DNA of 64,000 bases from SpSt-501 sp037481615 (GTDB lineage Bacteria; Desulfobacterota; Desulfobacteria; Desulfobacterales; SpSt-501), in the NCBI GenBank assembly GCA_037481615.1, contig JBBFLI010000001.1; one strand, written 5' to 3'. The translations under genes and the position numbers were made by a program. Shown here piece by piece: positions 32,621 to 41,437 of this stretch (positions are counted from its first letter, which is position 1; the number at the start of each line of letters is the position of its first letter). The notes beneath the pieces were generated by a model. The model searched no databases, was not told the origin of the DNA, and saw only the letters and a list, made by a program, of their open reading frames with translations.

Positions 32621-33414
32621 GACGGGGGGCCGCGAGACTCCGCCGGCATTCGGCGCGGCTCGGCCCGGGCGCTTTCGCACGGCTTCTGCTCTCTTTTGTC
32701 CTCCTGCAAGGAGGGGCTTGGGCCGCTGAGCACCGGGCTTGGGCCTTCGAGCCGGCGGCACCCGCGGAACGCTGGCAGGAGTTCGAGCGCGCCGTGCGCG
32801 ACGAGCAGATTCCGCTCGAGGAAGCCCGTCGGCGGGTCGAAGAGTTCGGCAGGATTCTGCCGGCCGCTTTCCCCGCGCGCGAATTCGACGCCGGTCTCTT
32901 TTTCCCGCTCAAGGGCTACGGCCCGCGGCATGTGGGCGGAAAGCGCGGCGAAGGCTACCGGCCGAGCCGCTACGAGTTCACCGGGCCCCGCCGCCGGGTC
33001 GGGCACCCTGCCCTGGACATCTTCGTCTACGACGGAAACCAGGACGGCCTGGACGACCGCACCGGCCGCCCGATCGAGGTCCTCGCCTTCGCCGAGGGGG
33101 TCGTCGTGTCCGCCTTCGCCGACTGGGCACCCGGCTTTTCCGTGAACGGAAACGGCCTGCGCGGGGGGAACTACCTCTGGCTCTACCACCCCGCCCGCGG
33201 GCTCTTTTCCTACTCGGCGCACCTCGAGCGGCTGCTCGTTCAGACCGGGGAACGCGTGGCCGGCGGAGCCGTCATCGCCACCCTCGGTCGGAGCGGAACC
33301 AACGCCTACGCCGAGCGCTCGCCTACTCATCTTCACTTCATGCTGCTTCGCCTCGAGGACATGAGGCCGGTGAATCCCTACCCCCTGTTCCAGACCGCCC
33401 GCGAAACCCGCTGA
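32617..33414 (+). CDS. M23-family metallopeptidase
   Basis: 265 aa from ATG 32617. Signal peptide about 1-36. The LytM/M23 zinc ligands appear as H and D in GHPALDIFVYD and the HLH in SPTHLHFM near the C-terminus; the intervening strands VLAFAEGVVVSAF and TGERVAGGAVIATLGRSG are typical. It would cut peptide cross-links in peptidoglycan or act on another glycan-peptide. The region LEEARRRVEEFGRILP before the catalytic domain is a short helical linker. Confidence 0.83.
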   Translation: MRRGAARLRRHSARLGPGAFARLLLSFVLLQGGAWAAEHRAWAFEPAAPAERWQEFERAVRDEQIPLEEARRRVEEFGRILPAAFPAREFDAGLFFPLKGYGPRHVGGKRGEGYRPSRYEFTGPRRRVGHPALDIFVYDGNQDGLDDRTGRPIEVLAFAEGVVVSAFADWAPGFSVNGNGLRGGNYLWLYHPARGLFSYSAHLERLLVQTGERVAGGAVIATLGRSGTNAYAERSPTHLHFMLLRLEDMRPVNPYPLFQTARETR

Positions 33415-33519
33415 TCCCACCAGAACCCCCTCATTCAGACCCAGATCGAAGAAACAACCAGAATTTCTATAAAAAATTCTTTGGCATTTTTCCCTTGACA
33501 TCAGAAATAATCTGGTGTT

Positions 33520-33529
33520 TGGTATACCA
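33520..33529. promoter_or_regulatory. FadR-type operator in the regulator's own start region
   Basis: Perfect palindrome TGGTATACCA ends 1 bp before the ATG of the regulator gene. TGGT-N2-ACCA-like sites are typical for FadR-subfamily GntR proteins, so this is a likely autoregulatory site. Upstream, 33450-33519 is unusually AT-rich for this genome and contains TTGACA (33495-33500) and TTGGCA-19-AATAAT (33481-33511) as possible promoter elements. Confidence 0.55.
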
Positions 33530-33530
33530 C

Positions 33531-34241
33531 ATGATCAGACAACGGCGCCCCGACCCTCCCCTTTGCCTCTTGCCTCTGAAGCCACCTTCCAGACTGGCGG
33601 ATCTGGCCTACCAATCGCTCAAAGAGACCATCCTCAACATGGATTACAACACCGAGGAGCGTCTCGATGAGCGAAAGTTGGCCGAGAGCCTGAACATCAG
33701 CCGTACCCCCCTTCGGGACGCCATCAACCGTCTCGTCTCGGAAGGCCTCCTCCGCGTCGAGCCGCGGAAAGGGATTTTCATCAACCGCAAGAGCAGAAAA
33801 GAGATCATCGAGATCCTCTATGTGCGGGCGGCGCTGGAGGGGGCGGCGGCCCGGATGGCGGCAAACCATGTCACCGAAGCAGACATCGCCCGCATGAAGG
33901 AGATGTTCGCCGGGTTCAACGATGAAAACATCCTCGAAAAAGTCGATGAATTCGCGCGCGTCAATGTCGGCTTTCACGAATACATCCTCCAGCTCAGCGG
34001 AAACCGGAAACTGCAGGAGTTCGCCGCCAACATCTACGACCACATGCGGATGGTGCGTCTGGCGACGATCAAGATGGACAATCGCGCCTACAACGCCCTG
34101 CGCGAGCACCAGGAGATCATCGCCGCGCTCGAAAAGAGGGATGGAGAGCTCGCGCGGGCCCTGATGCAGCAGCACATCGAAGGGCTTGCGGTCTACGTGG
34201 AAACCCAGCGGGGTCTTTTTCCGTTCGGCCCCCTGAAATGA
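33531..34241 (+). CDS. GntR-family (FadR/FCD) transcriptional regulator
   Basis: 236 aa from ATG 33531. Winged HTH at about 25-90 with LDERKLAESLNISRTPLRDAINRLVSEGLLRVEPRKGIFI; C-terminal FCD ligand domain with ILYVRAALEGAAARMAA, NVGFHEYILQLSGN and REHQEIIAALEKRDGELARALMQQHIE, whose histidines and aspartate would bind a metal and an organic acid ligand. There is no ribosome-binding site before the ATG; an operator lies there instead, so the mRNA may be leaderless or a downstream TTG (33570) may be used. It probably controls the oxidoreductase and transport genes that follow. Confidence 0.85.
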   Translation: MIRQRRPDPPLCLLPLKPPSRLADLAYQSLKETILNMDYNTEERLDERKLAESLNISRTPLRDAINRLVSEGLLRVEPRKGIFINRKSRKEIIEILYVRAALEGAAARMAANHVTEADIARMKEMFAGFNDENILEKVDEFARVNVGFHEYILQLSGNRKLQEFAANIYDHMRMVRLATIKMDNRAYNALREHQEIIAALEKRDGELARALMQQHIEGLAVYVETQRGLFPFGPLK

Positions 34242-34323
34242 GTGCGATCGATCCGTTTCAGAAAACCCGAGGAGACCGAATCGACATGGAGACCATGAAT
34301 CCTGCGTACAAAGGAGAAAGGGC

Positions 34324-35982
34324 ATGAGTTCGCATCGGGTATCCCGAAAAGATTTCATCGTCCCGCGCTGTACCCACGCCTGCCCGGCCGGGATCGACGT
34401 TCCGCGCTACATCCGCGCGGTGCGGGACGGGCGTTTCGATGAGGCCGTAGCCGTGATCCGCGAAAAGATCCCCTTTCCGGTAGTGTGCGCCGACGCCTGC
34501 TTCGCCCCCTGCGAGGATGCCTGCGCCTACCAGCAGTTCGGCGAGCCGATCGCCATCCGGGCCCTCAAACGCGCCGCCGTGGACAAGGGCGGAGATGCCT
34601 GGTGGAAGCGAAAGAAAAAGGCCGCCCCGAGCGGTAAAAGGGTGGCCGTCATCGGCGCCGGGCCGGCGGGGCTGACCGCGGCCTACTACCTCCAGAGCCT
34701 CGGCCACCAAGTGCAGGTCTTCGACGCCTTTCCCAAGCCCGGCGGCATGATGCGCTACGGGGTCCCGCGCTACCGCCTTCCGGAAGAGCGGCTCGAGCGC
34801 GATCTCCAGCCCATTTTCGCGCTGGGGGTCCAGTTCCAGGGAAACACGGTCGTCGGCAAGGACGTGACGATCGAGACGCTCGAAAAAAAGCACGACGCGG
34901 TGTTCATCGCCTGCGGCGCCTCCTCGAGCACGCGGATTCCTCTCGAAGGCGCCGACAAGGAAGGCTTCCTGTGGGGCTGGGATTTCCTCACCCAGGTGGC
35001 GATGGGCCGGGCGCCGAAAATCGGCAACGACGTGGTCGTGATCGGCGGCGGCAACGTGGCCGTCGACGTCGCCCTCACGGCGAAACGCCTGGGGGCGAAA
35101 TCGGTGCGCATCGTCTGTCTCGAGACGCGCGACGAGATGCTCGCGCACCCCTGGGAGATCGCGCTCGCCGAAGAGGAGGGGATCGTCATCCAGAACGCCT
35201 GGGCGCCCAAGCGGGTCCTGGGAGACCGCAAGGTGGAGGGGCTCGGCCTGAAGCGCTGCGTCTCCACGCTCGATGACGCCTGCAACTTCAACCCCGTCTA
35301 CGACGAGGAAATCACCGACCGCATCAGCGCCGACACCATCATCGCCGCCATCGGGCAGACGCCGCGGCTCGATTTCCTGAAGCCGCTCTCCGGCGTCCAG
35401 GCCGAGCGCAACCGGATCGCGGTCGAGGAGGCGACGCTCGCCACGGGCGTGCCGGGGGTTTTCGCCGGCGGGGATGCGGTGACCGGGCCGCTTTCCATCA
35501 TCGGGGCGATCGCCCAGGGGCGCAAGGCCGCCCAGGCGATCGACCGCTTCCTCGGCGGCGCCGGGGACATCACCGAGACCCTGGCCGAGCCCGAGGAAGA
35601 GGTGATCCTCCGTGACCGCCTGCCGGTGACGCGGCGGCAGGAGATGGCCCAGCTCAAGGTCTGGGAGCGGGTGGGCAATTTCAGCCAGGTGGAAAAAGGC
35701 TTGAGCGACGACCAGGTCTGGCTCGAGGCCTCCCGCTGCCTCGAATGCGATGCGCGCAACTTCGAGGTGATCGTCAACACCGCGAGCTGCAAGGAATGCA
35801 GCTATTGTGCCGAGGTCTGCAAGATGGAGGTTTTCGGCCCGGCCTCCGGCTTCAACGCCCGGGGCTACCGCCCCATGGAAGTGAAGTCGAGCCGGTGGTG
35901 CGTGGGTTGTCTAAAATGTTTCTTTTCCTGCCCCGACTTCGCCATCGACATCCGGGAAAAGTCGGCCGAGGGGAGGTCCTGA
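34324..35982 (+). CDS. FAD-dependent oxidoreductase (GltD-like) with C-terminal ferredoxin domain
   Basis: 552 aa; ATG follows AGGAGAAAGG. Order: an N-terminal helical Fe-S domain with CTHACPAGIDVPRYI and CADACFAPCEDAC; FAD domain with VAVIGAGPAGLTAAYYLQSLGH near residue 104; NAD(P)-binding domain with VVVIGGGNVAVDVALTAKRLGA near 238; then a 2x[4Fe-4S] ferredoxin domain with CKECSYCAEVCKMEVFG and CVGCLKCFFSCPDFAI at 500-540. It resembles the small subunit of glutamate synthase or NfnB-type enzymes. Its stop is 1 bp from the next start; with the three Kor-like subunits it probably moves electrons between ferredoxin and NAD(P) for the 2-oxoacid oxidoreductase. Confidence 0.85.
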   Translation: MSSHRVSRKDFIVPRCTHACPAGIDVPRYIRAVRDGRFDEAVAVIREKIPFPVVCADACFAPCEDACAYQQFGEPIAIRALKRAAVDKGGDAWWKRKKKAAPSGKRVAVIGAGPAGLTAAYYLQSLGHQVQVFDAFPKPGGMMRYGVPRYRLPEERLERDLQPIFALGVQFQGNTVVGKDVTIETLEKKHDAVFIACGASSSTRIPLEGADKEGFLWGWDFLTQVAMGRAPKIGNDVVVIGGGNVAVDVALTAKRLGAKSVRIVCLETRDEMLAHPWEIALAEEEGIVIQNAWAPKRVLGDRKVEGLGLKRCVSTLDDACNFNPVYDEEITDRISADTIIAAIGQTPRLDFLKPLSGVQAERNRIAVEEATLATGVPGVFAGGDAVTGPLSIIGAIAQGRKAAQAIDRFLGGAGDITETLAEPEEEVILRDRLPVTRRQEMAQLKVWERVGNFSQVEKGLSDDQVWLEASRCLECDARNFEVIVNTASCKECSYCAEVCKMEVFGPASGFNARGYRPMEVKSSRWCVGCLKCFFSCPDFAIDIREKSAEGRS

Positions 35983-35983
35983 T

Positions 35984-37159
35984 ATGAAACGCTTCTTGGA
36001 AACGGGCAATTTCGCCATCACCGAGGGTGCCATCCTGGCCGGGTGCCGTTTTTTCTGCGGCTACCCCATCACCCCCGCGACCGAGCTGGCCGAGGCCATG
36101 AGCTTGCGGCTTCCCCAGGTGGGCGGTGTCTATCTCCAGGCCGAGGACGAGTGCGCGGCGATGCACCTGTGCATCGGGGCCTCGCTGGGGGGGATGAAAT
36201 CAATGACGGCCACCTCCGGGCCGGGTTTCATCCTCTATGCCGATCCCTACGGCTGGGCGCTCGGCTGCGAGACGCCGATGGTGGTCCTGAACTCGGGCCG
36301 CGTCGGCCCGGTGTCCGGGATCACCGGCGCCCCGGGGCAGGGGGAATTCTACCTCACCCGCTACCCCACGCAGGGCGGAAATTTCGAGACGGTGGTTCTC
36401 GCCCCCAACTCGGCCCAGGAAAGCATGAAGGTCGTGGTCGACGCGTTTTATCTCTCCGAGCGGCTGCGGATGCCGATCACGGTGCTGGCCGACCAGCTGA
36501 TCACCGACGGCATGGAGGACATCTCCGTTCCGGAGACCGAGGAAGAGATGAAGGAGATGGGCTTCCGCACCTGGCCGCGGACCTATCACCGCGGCCCGGA
36601 CTTCTACCCCGCGACCGACGCCCTGGACATCCCGCCGGTGCAGATGGGCTACAACACGGGGGCGCTCTGCTCGGACTGGACGCCGACCGAGGAGGGCTAC
36701 GACATCGAGGAGGTCGAGGCCCATCACAAGCATGCCTACCGCCTGATCTACAAGGTGCGCAACAACCGGCACCTGTTCAGCGACATGTACGAGAAGAGGC
36801 ACATGGGCGACGACCCGGATCTGGTGGTGGTCTCCTTCGGCACCCCCTCCCGCGTCGTCAACACCGCGGTCGACCGCGCCCGCTCGGAGGGCCTCAAGGT
36901 CGGCGCCCTGCGGCTGATCAACCTCTGGCCCTTCCCCGACGAGCTCTTCCGGCGGCGGACGAAATACCTCGTCGTCGAGCTCAACTGGGACGGGCAGCTG
37001 GTCCGGGAAGTCCAGCGGGCGGCCGCCGAGGGGTCCCAGGTCCACTTCCTCGGCGTCTGCGGGGACCTGCCGACCATTCCCGACCTGATGGAGACCTTTA
37101 CCAAACTGCTCAAGAACCAGCCCCTTTCCCGCAAGGGCTGGGAACTGGAGGCATGGTGA
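35984..37159 (+). CDS. 2-oxoacid:ferredoxin oxidoreductase, alpha subunit
   Basis: 391 aa. Characteristic stretches: GCRFFCGYPITPATELAEAM (pyrimidine-binding domain), EDECAAMHLCIGASLGGMKSMTATSGPGF and LNSGRVGPVSGITGAPGQGEF. The terminal domain II runs from DDPDLVVVSFGTPSRVV. It is part of a KorA/VorA-like thiamine enzyme that oxidises a 2-oxoacid to its acyl-CoA with reduction of ferredoxin. The substrate (2-oxoglutarate, 2-oxoisovalerate or another) cannot be fixed by eye. Confidence 0.87.
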   Translation: MKRFLETGNFAITEGAILAGCRFFCGYPITPATELAEAMSLRLPQVGGVYLQAEDECAAMHLCIGASLGGMKSMTATSGPGFILYADPYGWALGCETPMVVLNSGRVGPVSGITGAPGQGEFYLTRYPTQGGNFETVVLAPNSAQESMKVVVDAFYLSERLRMPITVLADQLITDGMEDISVPETEEEMKEMGFRTWPRTYHRGPDFYPATDALDIPPVQMGYNTGALCSDWTPTEEGYDIEEVEAHHKHAYRLIYKVRNNRHLFSDMYEKRHMGDDPDLVVVSFGTPSRVVNTAVDRARSEGLKVGALRLINLWPFPDELFRRRTKYLVVELNWDGQLVREVQRAAAEGSQVHFLGVCGDLPTIPDLMETFTKLLKNQPLSRKGWELEAW

Positions 37160-38007
37160 TGGCTTACGCATCCTCGCTTCTCGTCGACAAATACCTGCGC
37201 ACCCGGAAGATCCCCTCCACGGCCTGTTCCGGGTGCGGGCTGGGCATGAACCACAAGATCATCGTTCAGGCGATCGCCGAGCTCGGCCTGGAGACCAAGG
37301 ACATCATCTGGGGAACCTCGATCGGCTGCGCCGGCAGGCAGACCTTCGGCACCTGGAAAGGCGACGGCTTCGCCGGCACGCACGGCCGCGTCTACGCCAT
37401 CGCCCGGGGGCTGCGCGTCGCTCTGCCCCCGGAGAAGAAGCTCATCCTCACCGTGGGCGACGGGGATGCCTTCGGGATCGGGCTGCTGCACCTCATCCAC
37501 TGCGCGCGGTCGAACGCGGCCATGACGGTGGTCGTCAACGACAACCTGGGCTACCAGTCGACGGGGGGGCAGTTCGGGTTCACCACCCCGCAGGGGGCGA
37601 AAACCGACTCCAGCCCCTACGGCATGTTCGAGCACAACCTGATGTCCGAGGGGATGGATGTGCTCGACATCCTCAAGGCCGCCGGGGCGACCTTCCTGGC
37701 GCGCCACGTGGCCATGGAAGGCCAGGCGGTCGTCGAGACGATGAAGAAGGCGATCTCCAACCCGGGATTTTCGCTCATCCACATGCCCTACCCCTGCCCC
37801 ACGAACTTCGGGGCGCGCCACCTCGGCTCCCGGGTGCAGGTCAACATCTACAACTGGATCAAGGAGCATGCCGCCCCCCTGGGTCAGGAGAAGCCGGACA
37901 CCATCTGGCGCACCGGCATCTACCACGACGCCCGCGGGGCGCGGCCGGAATTTTCCGAGCACGTCTGGGAAGCGGTCAACCGCATCAGGAGGACGGGAAG
38001 ACTATGA
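37159..38007 (+). CDS. 2-oxoacid:ferredoxin oxidoreductase, beta subunit
   Basis: 282 aa if ATG 37159 is used (GGAG is 8 nt upstream); ATG 37153 would add two residues. The TPP-binding motif GDGDAFGIGLLHLIHCARSNAAMTVVVNDN is complete, and CSGCGLG at about 22-28, C near 52 and C near 208 are the [4Fe-4S] ligands typical of KorB. Its start overlaps the alpha stop, and its end overlaps the gamma start. Confidence 0.87.
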   Translation: MAYASSLLVDKYLRTRKIPSTACSGCGLGMNHKIIVQAIAELGLETKDIIWGTSIGCAGRQTFGTWKGDGFAGTHGRVYAIARGLRVALPPEKKLILTVGDGDAFGIGLLHLIHCARSNAAMTVVVNDNLGYQSTGGQFGFTTPQGAKTDSSPYGMFEHNLMSEGMDVLDILKAAGATFLARHVAMEGQAVVETMKKAISNPGFSLIHMPYPCPTNFGARHLGSRVQVNIYNWIKEHAAPLGQEKPDTIWRTGIYHDARGARPEFSEHVWEAVNRIRRTGRL

Positions 38008-38540
38008 AAGATCGAACCGAAATCGTCGCCAGCGGCTTCGGCGGGCAGGGCGTGGTCCGTCTCGGCCAGACCCTCGGCGAGGCGGCCGTCAAGCAGGGGC
38101 TGCGGGTCACCATGCTCAAGAGCCATGGAACCGAGATGCGCGGCGGGTATGTGCGCAGCCAGGTCGTGCTGTCCGAAAAGCCGATCGACTCGCCGATGTG
38201 CGAGAACCCGGACGTCTTTCTCGCCCTGTCGGCCGCGGCCTACAAGCGCTTCAAGGATACGGTGCCCCCCGAGGGGCTGATCCTCTACGACCCGGCCTTC
38301 GTGGAGGAAGTGGACCGGGACCTGAAATGCCGGCAAAGGCCGCTGCCGGCCAAGGATCTCGCGGTCAAACACTTCAAGCGCCCCCTCTTTGCGAACGCGA
38401 TCGCCCTCGGGGCCCTCTCCAGGCTGCTCGAGGGGCGGCTCGACAAGGAAAAGGTGCTGGAGAGTTTTCTCGAGGTCATCCCGAAGTACAAGGAGGAAAA
38501 CCGGGCGGCGTTCGAGCTCGGCTACCGGCAGATCGAGTGA
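38004..38540 (+). CDS. 2-oxoacid:ferredoxin oxidoreductase, gamma subunit
   Basis: 178 aa from ATG 38004 (ATGA overlap with beta). Motifs GFGGQGVVRLGQTLGEAAVKQG and SHGTEMRGGYVRSQVVLS are the POR/KOR gamma signatures. It completes the complex encoded from 34324. A rho-independent terminator follows directly. Confidence 0.88.
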   Translation: MKDRTEIVASGFGGQGVVRLGQTLGEAAVKQGLRVTMLKSHGTEMRGGYVRSQVVLSEKPIDSPMCENPDVFLALSAAAYKRFKDTVPPEGLILYDPAFVEEVDRDLKCRQRPLPAKDLAVKHFKRPLFANAIALGALSRLLEGRLDKEKVLESFLEVIPKYKEENRAAFELGYRQIE

Positions 38541-38544
38541 ACCT

Positions 38545-38585
38545 GCGGAGCCGGCACCCCGGGGGGTGCCGGCTCCGCCGCTTTT
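38545..38585 (+). terminator. Rho-independent terminator after the Kor operon
   Basis: GCGGAGCCGGCACCCC (38545-38560) pairs with GGGGTGCCGGCTCCGC (38563-38578), followed by CGCTTTTT. It starts 5 bp after the gamma-subunit stop. Confidence 0.85.
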
Positions 38586-38654
38586 TGTGGGGGTCCGACC
38601 GGGAGGGAAGCGGTCGGGCCATTCAATCCATACGCTGCGGAGGAGCGCGCAGGA

Positions 38655-40376
38655 ATGCACAGCAAGCTGATGAGCACCCGGGAGGCCGTCTCCCGTTTCA
38701 TCCGGCCCGGCATGCATGTCGGTTTCGGCGGGTTTTCCCTGTGCCGAAACGCGATGAGCGTCTCGCACGAGATCATCCGCCAGGGGATCGGCGGGCTGCA
38801 CATCTCGAGCGTCAACCCCGCCTACGCGGTGGACATCCTGATCGGCGCGGGCCTGGTCCGTGCGGTCGAGTCCGGCTGCCTCAACATGGAGCGCCTGGGG
38901 CTGCCGCGGAACTTCTGCCGCGCGGTCGAGCAGGGCACCCTGAAATCCGAGGACTACGAGCACCTGGGGATGACGCTGCGTTATCTCGCAGGCGCCCTCG
39001 GGCTCACGTTCATCCCGACCAAGGCCGAGCTCGGCTCGGATATCATCGGCCACCAGGTTCTCGAGGGGAAAAAGCTCGAAATCGCCCCCTGCCCCTTTAC
39101 CGGGGAGCGCTACGTCGTGCTGCCGGCCTGCACCCCGGATGTGGCCGTGATCTTCGCGACCCGGGCCGATGAGACCGGAAACGCCCAGATCGAGGGCACG
39201 GCCTTCGCCGATGAGTACATCGCCAAGGCCTCGCGGCGGATCATCGTCGTCGCCGAAGAGATCGTCTCCACCGACGACATCCGCAGCCGGCCCCAAGAGA
39301 CGGCGATCCCCTCCTACCGCGTCGATGCCGTGGTGCACGAGCCCTGGGGGGCGCACCCTACCGCCTCGCCGGGCCACTACGACTACGACTACGAGGCGCT
39401 CCAGGAATACCAGCATGCCGCCCGCGACCCGGAGGCCTTCCGCGCCTACATTCGGCGCTACGTGCTCGAGACGAAGGACTTCAAGGAATACCTCGACCGG
39501 GCGCTCACCCCCTCGCGCATGCAACGGCTGCGCAACGACCCGCGTCTCGGCTACTCGGCCGAGATCGCCGAGGTGGTCACCTGCGGCGGCTTTACGGGGG
39601 AGCTGCCCGACGAGTGCACCCGCAACGAGATGATGATCGCCGCCGCCGCCCGCGAGATCCGCGACGGCGAGGTGGCGATCGTCGGCACGGGGCTTCCCAT
39701 GGCCGCGACGACGCTCGCCATGCACACGCACGCCCCGAACCTGCACTACATCGTCGAGACCGGGATCGGCCAGCTGATGCCGATGCACGCCTCGCTCTCC
39801 GTCGCCGACACCCGGCTCCTCGGGGCGGCGCGGCCCGCCTTCGTGCGCAACATCCTCGAGTCCCTGGGCTTCCTCGTGCAGCGCGGGCTGGCCGACCTGG
39901 GCTTCCTCGGCGGCGCGCAGATCGACATGTACGGCAACCTGAACGCCACCTGCATCGGCGATTACTACAAACCGAAAAAGCGTTTTCCCGGAAGCGGCGG
40001 CGCCAACCCCATCGCCTCGAGCGCCAAGCGCGTGCTCATCATCATCCGCCACGAAAAGCGCCGCTTCCTCGAGCGCGTGGAATACATCACCAGCCCCGGG
40101 CACTTGAACGGCGGCGATTCGCGGCGGAAATCCGGGCTGCGGGGCGGTGGGCCGGACCGGGTGATCACCGATCTCGGGGTGATGGACTTCGAACCGGAAA
40201 CCAAGCGCATGCGCGTGGTCTCGCTGCACCCCGGGGTCACCCGGGAAAACATCCAGGAGGCGACGGGCTTCCCGCTCCTGTTCGCCCCCGAAATCGCCAC
40301 CACCCCGCCGCCCACCGCGGAGGAGCTCTCCATCCTGCGCACCAAGGTGGGGCGGGTCTACCTGGGGGCGGAGTAG
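38655..40376 (+). CDS. Fused alpha-beta CoA-transferase, GctA-GctB type
   Basis: 573 aa. Residues 1-310 match the alpha subunit of family I CoA-transferases (IRPGMHVGFGGFSLCRNAM, then PTKAELGSDIIGHQ and VVHEPWGAHPTASPGHYDYD); residues from about 322 match the beta subunit (RNEMMIAAAAREIRDGEVAIVGTGLPMAATTLA). The catalytic glutamate is E368 in YIVETGIG. Homologous but separate subunits are encoded at 62150 and 63176. It would transfer CoA between acyl-CoA and a carboxylic acid, probably activating the acid imported by the TctCBA system that follows 81 bp later. Confidence 0.85.
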   Translation: MHSKLMSTREAVSRFIRPGMHVGFGGFSLCRNAMSVSHEIIRQGIGGLHISSVNPAYAVDILIGAGLVRAVESGCLNMERLGLPRNFCRAVEQGTLKSEDYEHLGMTLRYLAGALGLTFIPTKAELGSDIIGHQVLEGKKLEIAPCPFTGERYVVLPACTPDVAVIFATRADETGNAQIEGTAFADEYIAKASRRIIVVAEEIVSTDDIRSRPQETAIPSYRVDAVVHEPWGAHPTASPGHYDYDYEALQEYQHAARDPEAFRAYIRRYVLETKDFKEYLDRALTPSRMQRLRNDPRLGYSAEIAEVVTCGGFTGELPDECTRNEMMIAAAAREIRDGEVAIVGTGLPMAATTLAMHTHAPNLHYIVETGIGQLMPMHASLSVADTRLLGAARPAFVRNILESLGFLVQRGLADLGFLGGAQIDMYGNLNATCIGDYYKPKKRFPGSGGANPIASSAKRVLIIIRHEKRRFLERVEYITSPGHLNGGDSRRKSGLRGGGPDRVITDLGVMDFEPETKRMRVVSLHPGVTRENIQEATGFPLLFAPEIATTPPPTAEELSILRTKVGRVYLGAE

Positions 40377-40457
40377 CCGGCTTCGTCGCCAAGAGAACCC
40401 CAACGGCCTTGTCGGGCCGAGAGGAACGAAGCAACCAGAAAGAAGGAGGGTTCCCCC

Positions 40458-41423
40458 ATGAACAAGCGCTCGTGGATCGTTGGTGTGCTCGGTGTCCTGT
40501 TCCTGTTCGGCGGGCTGGGAGGCGCGCTGGCCCAGGAAAAATACCCTTCGCGCCCCATCGACTTCATCTGCACCTGGGGGGTGGGCGGCGGATCCGACCA
40601 GATGGTCCGCACGCTCGCCAAGCTGACCGAACCCCTTCTCGGCGTTCCCCTGCCGGTCTCCAACAAGCCGGGGGCCTCCGGGAACTCGGGAACGACGGAT
40701 CTCCTGGCCGCCAAGGCCGACGGCTACACGATCGCGAACTACATCGCCGACACGCTCGCGACCGTGGCGGCGGGCCAAACCCGCTACAAGGCCGAGGACA
40801 TCGAATGGATCGTCCGCACGCAGAACATGCCTTCTTTTCTCTTCGTGAAAGCCGACGGCCCCTTCGCCGACATCCACGCCTTGCTCAAGGCGGTCAAGGA
40901 GAACCCGAACAAGATCAAGATGGCCGGCCTGGGGTTCGGGACGATCGATGACATCACCCTGCGCTATCTCGCCAGCAAAGGCTACCCGATGACCCTCGTG
41001 CCGAACCCCAACCCGGGCGAGCGCTACGCCTCGGTGCTGGGCGGGCACAACGAGGTCCTCTACGAGCAGGCGGGGGACATCCGCCAGTACCTCGAGGCCA
41101 AGCAGCTCAAGCCGGTGCTCGTCTTCGCCGAGAAGCGCTTTCCCGCTTTCCCCGACGTGCCCTGTTCGAAGGAACTCGGCTTCGAGATCTTCATGCCGCA
41201 GTTCCGCTGCGTCATCGCCAAGAAAGGCGTGCCCGCCGACCGGGTGAAGATCCTCTCCGAGGCCTTCGTGAAAGCCATGCAGACGCCCGAGTGGAAGAAA
41301 TTCAATCAAGAGCAGTATGCCGACGAGGCCTCCACGATGGCCGGCCCCGAGTTCGCCCGGTGGGTCGAGGGAGAGCTGAAGACCATGCAGAAGCTGATGA
41401 GGGATTTCGGCATCCTCAAGTAG
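40458..41423 (+). CDS. tctC: Tripartite tricarboxylate transporter substrate-binding protein
   Basis: 321 aa; AGAAGGAGG precedes the ATG. Signal peptide 1-25 (ending GGALAQ). Family pattern: YPSRPIDFICTWGVGGGSDQMVRTLAKL, VSNKPGASGNSGTTDLLAAKADGYT and the late EWKKFNQEQYADEASTMAGPEFARW. It delivers a carboxylate (specificity unknown) to TctAB across the inner membrane. Confidence 0.9.
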   Translation: MNKRSWIVGVLGVLFLFGGLGGALAQEKYPSRPIDFICTWGVGGGSDQMVRTLAKLTEPLLGVPLPVSNKPGASGNSGTTDLLAAKADGYTIANYIADTLATVAAGQTRYKAEDIEWIVRTQNMPSFLFVKADGPFADIHALLKAVKENPNKIKMAGLGFGTIDDITLRYLASKGYPMTLVPNPNPGERYASVLGGHNEVLYEQAGDIRQYLEAKQLKPVLVFAEKRFPAFPDVPCSKELGFEIFMPQFRCVIAKKGVPADRVKILSEAFVKAMQTPEWKKFNQEQYADEASTMAGPEFARWVEGELKTMQKLMRDFGILK

Positions 41424-41437
41424 CCCCGGAGGCGACC

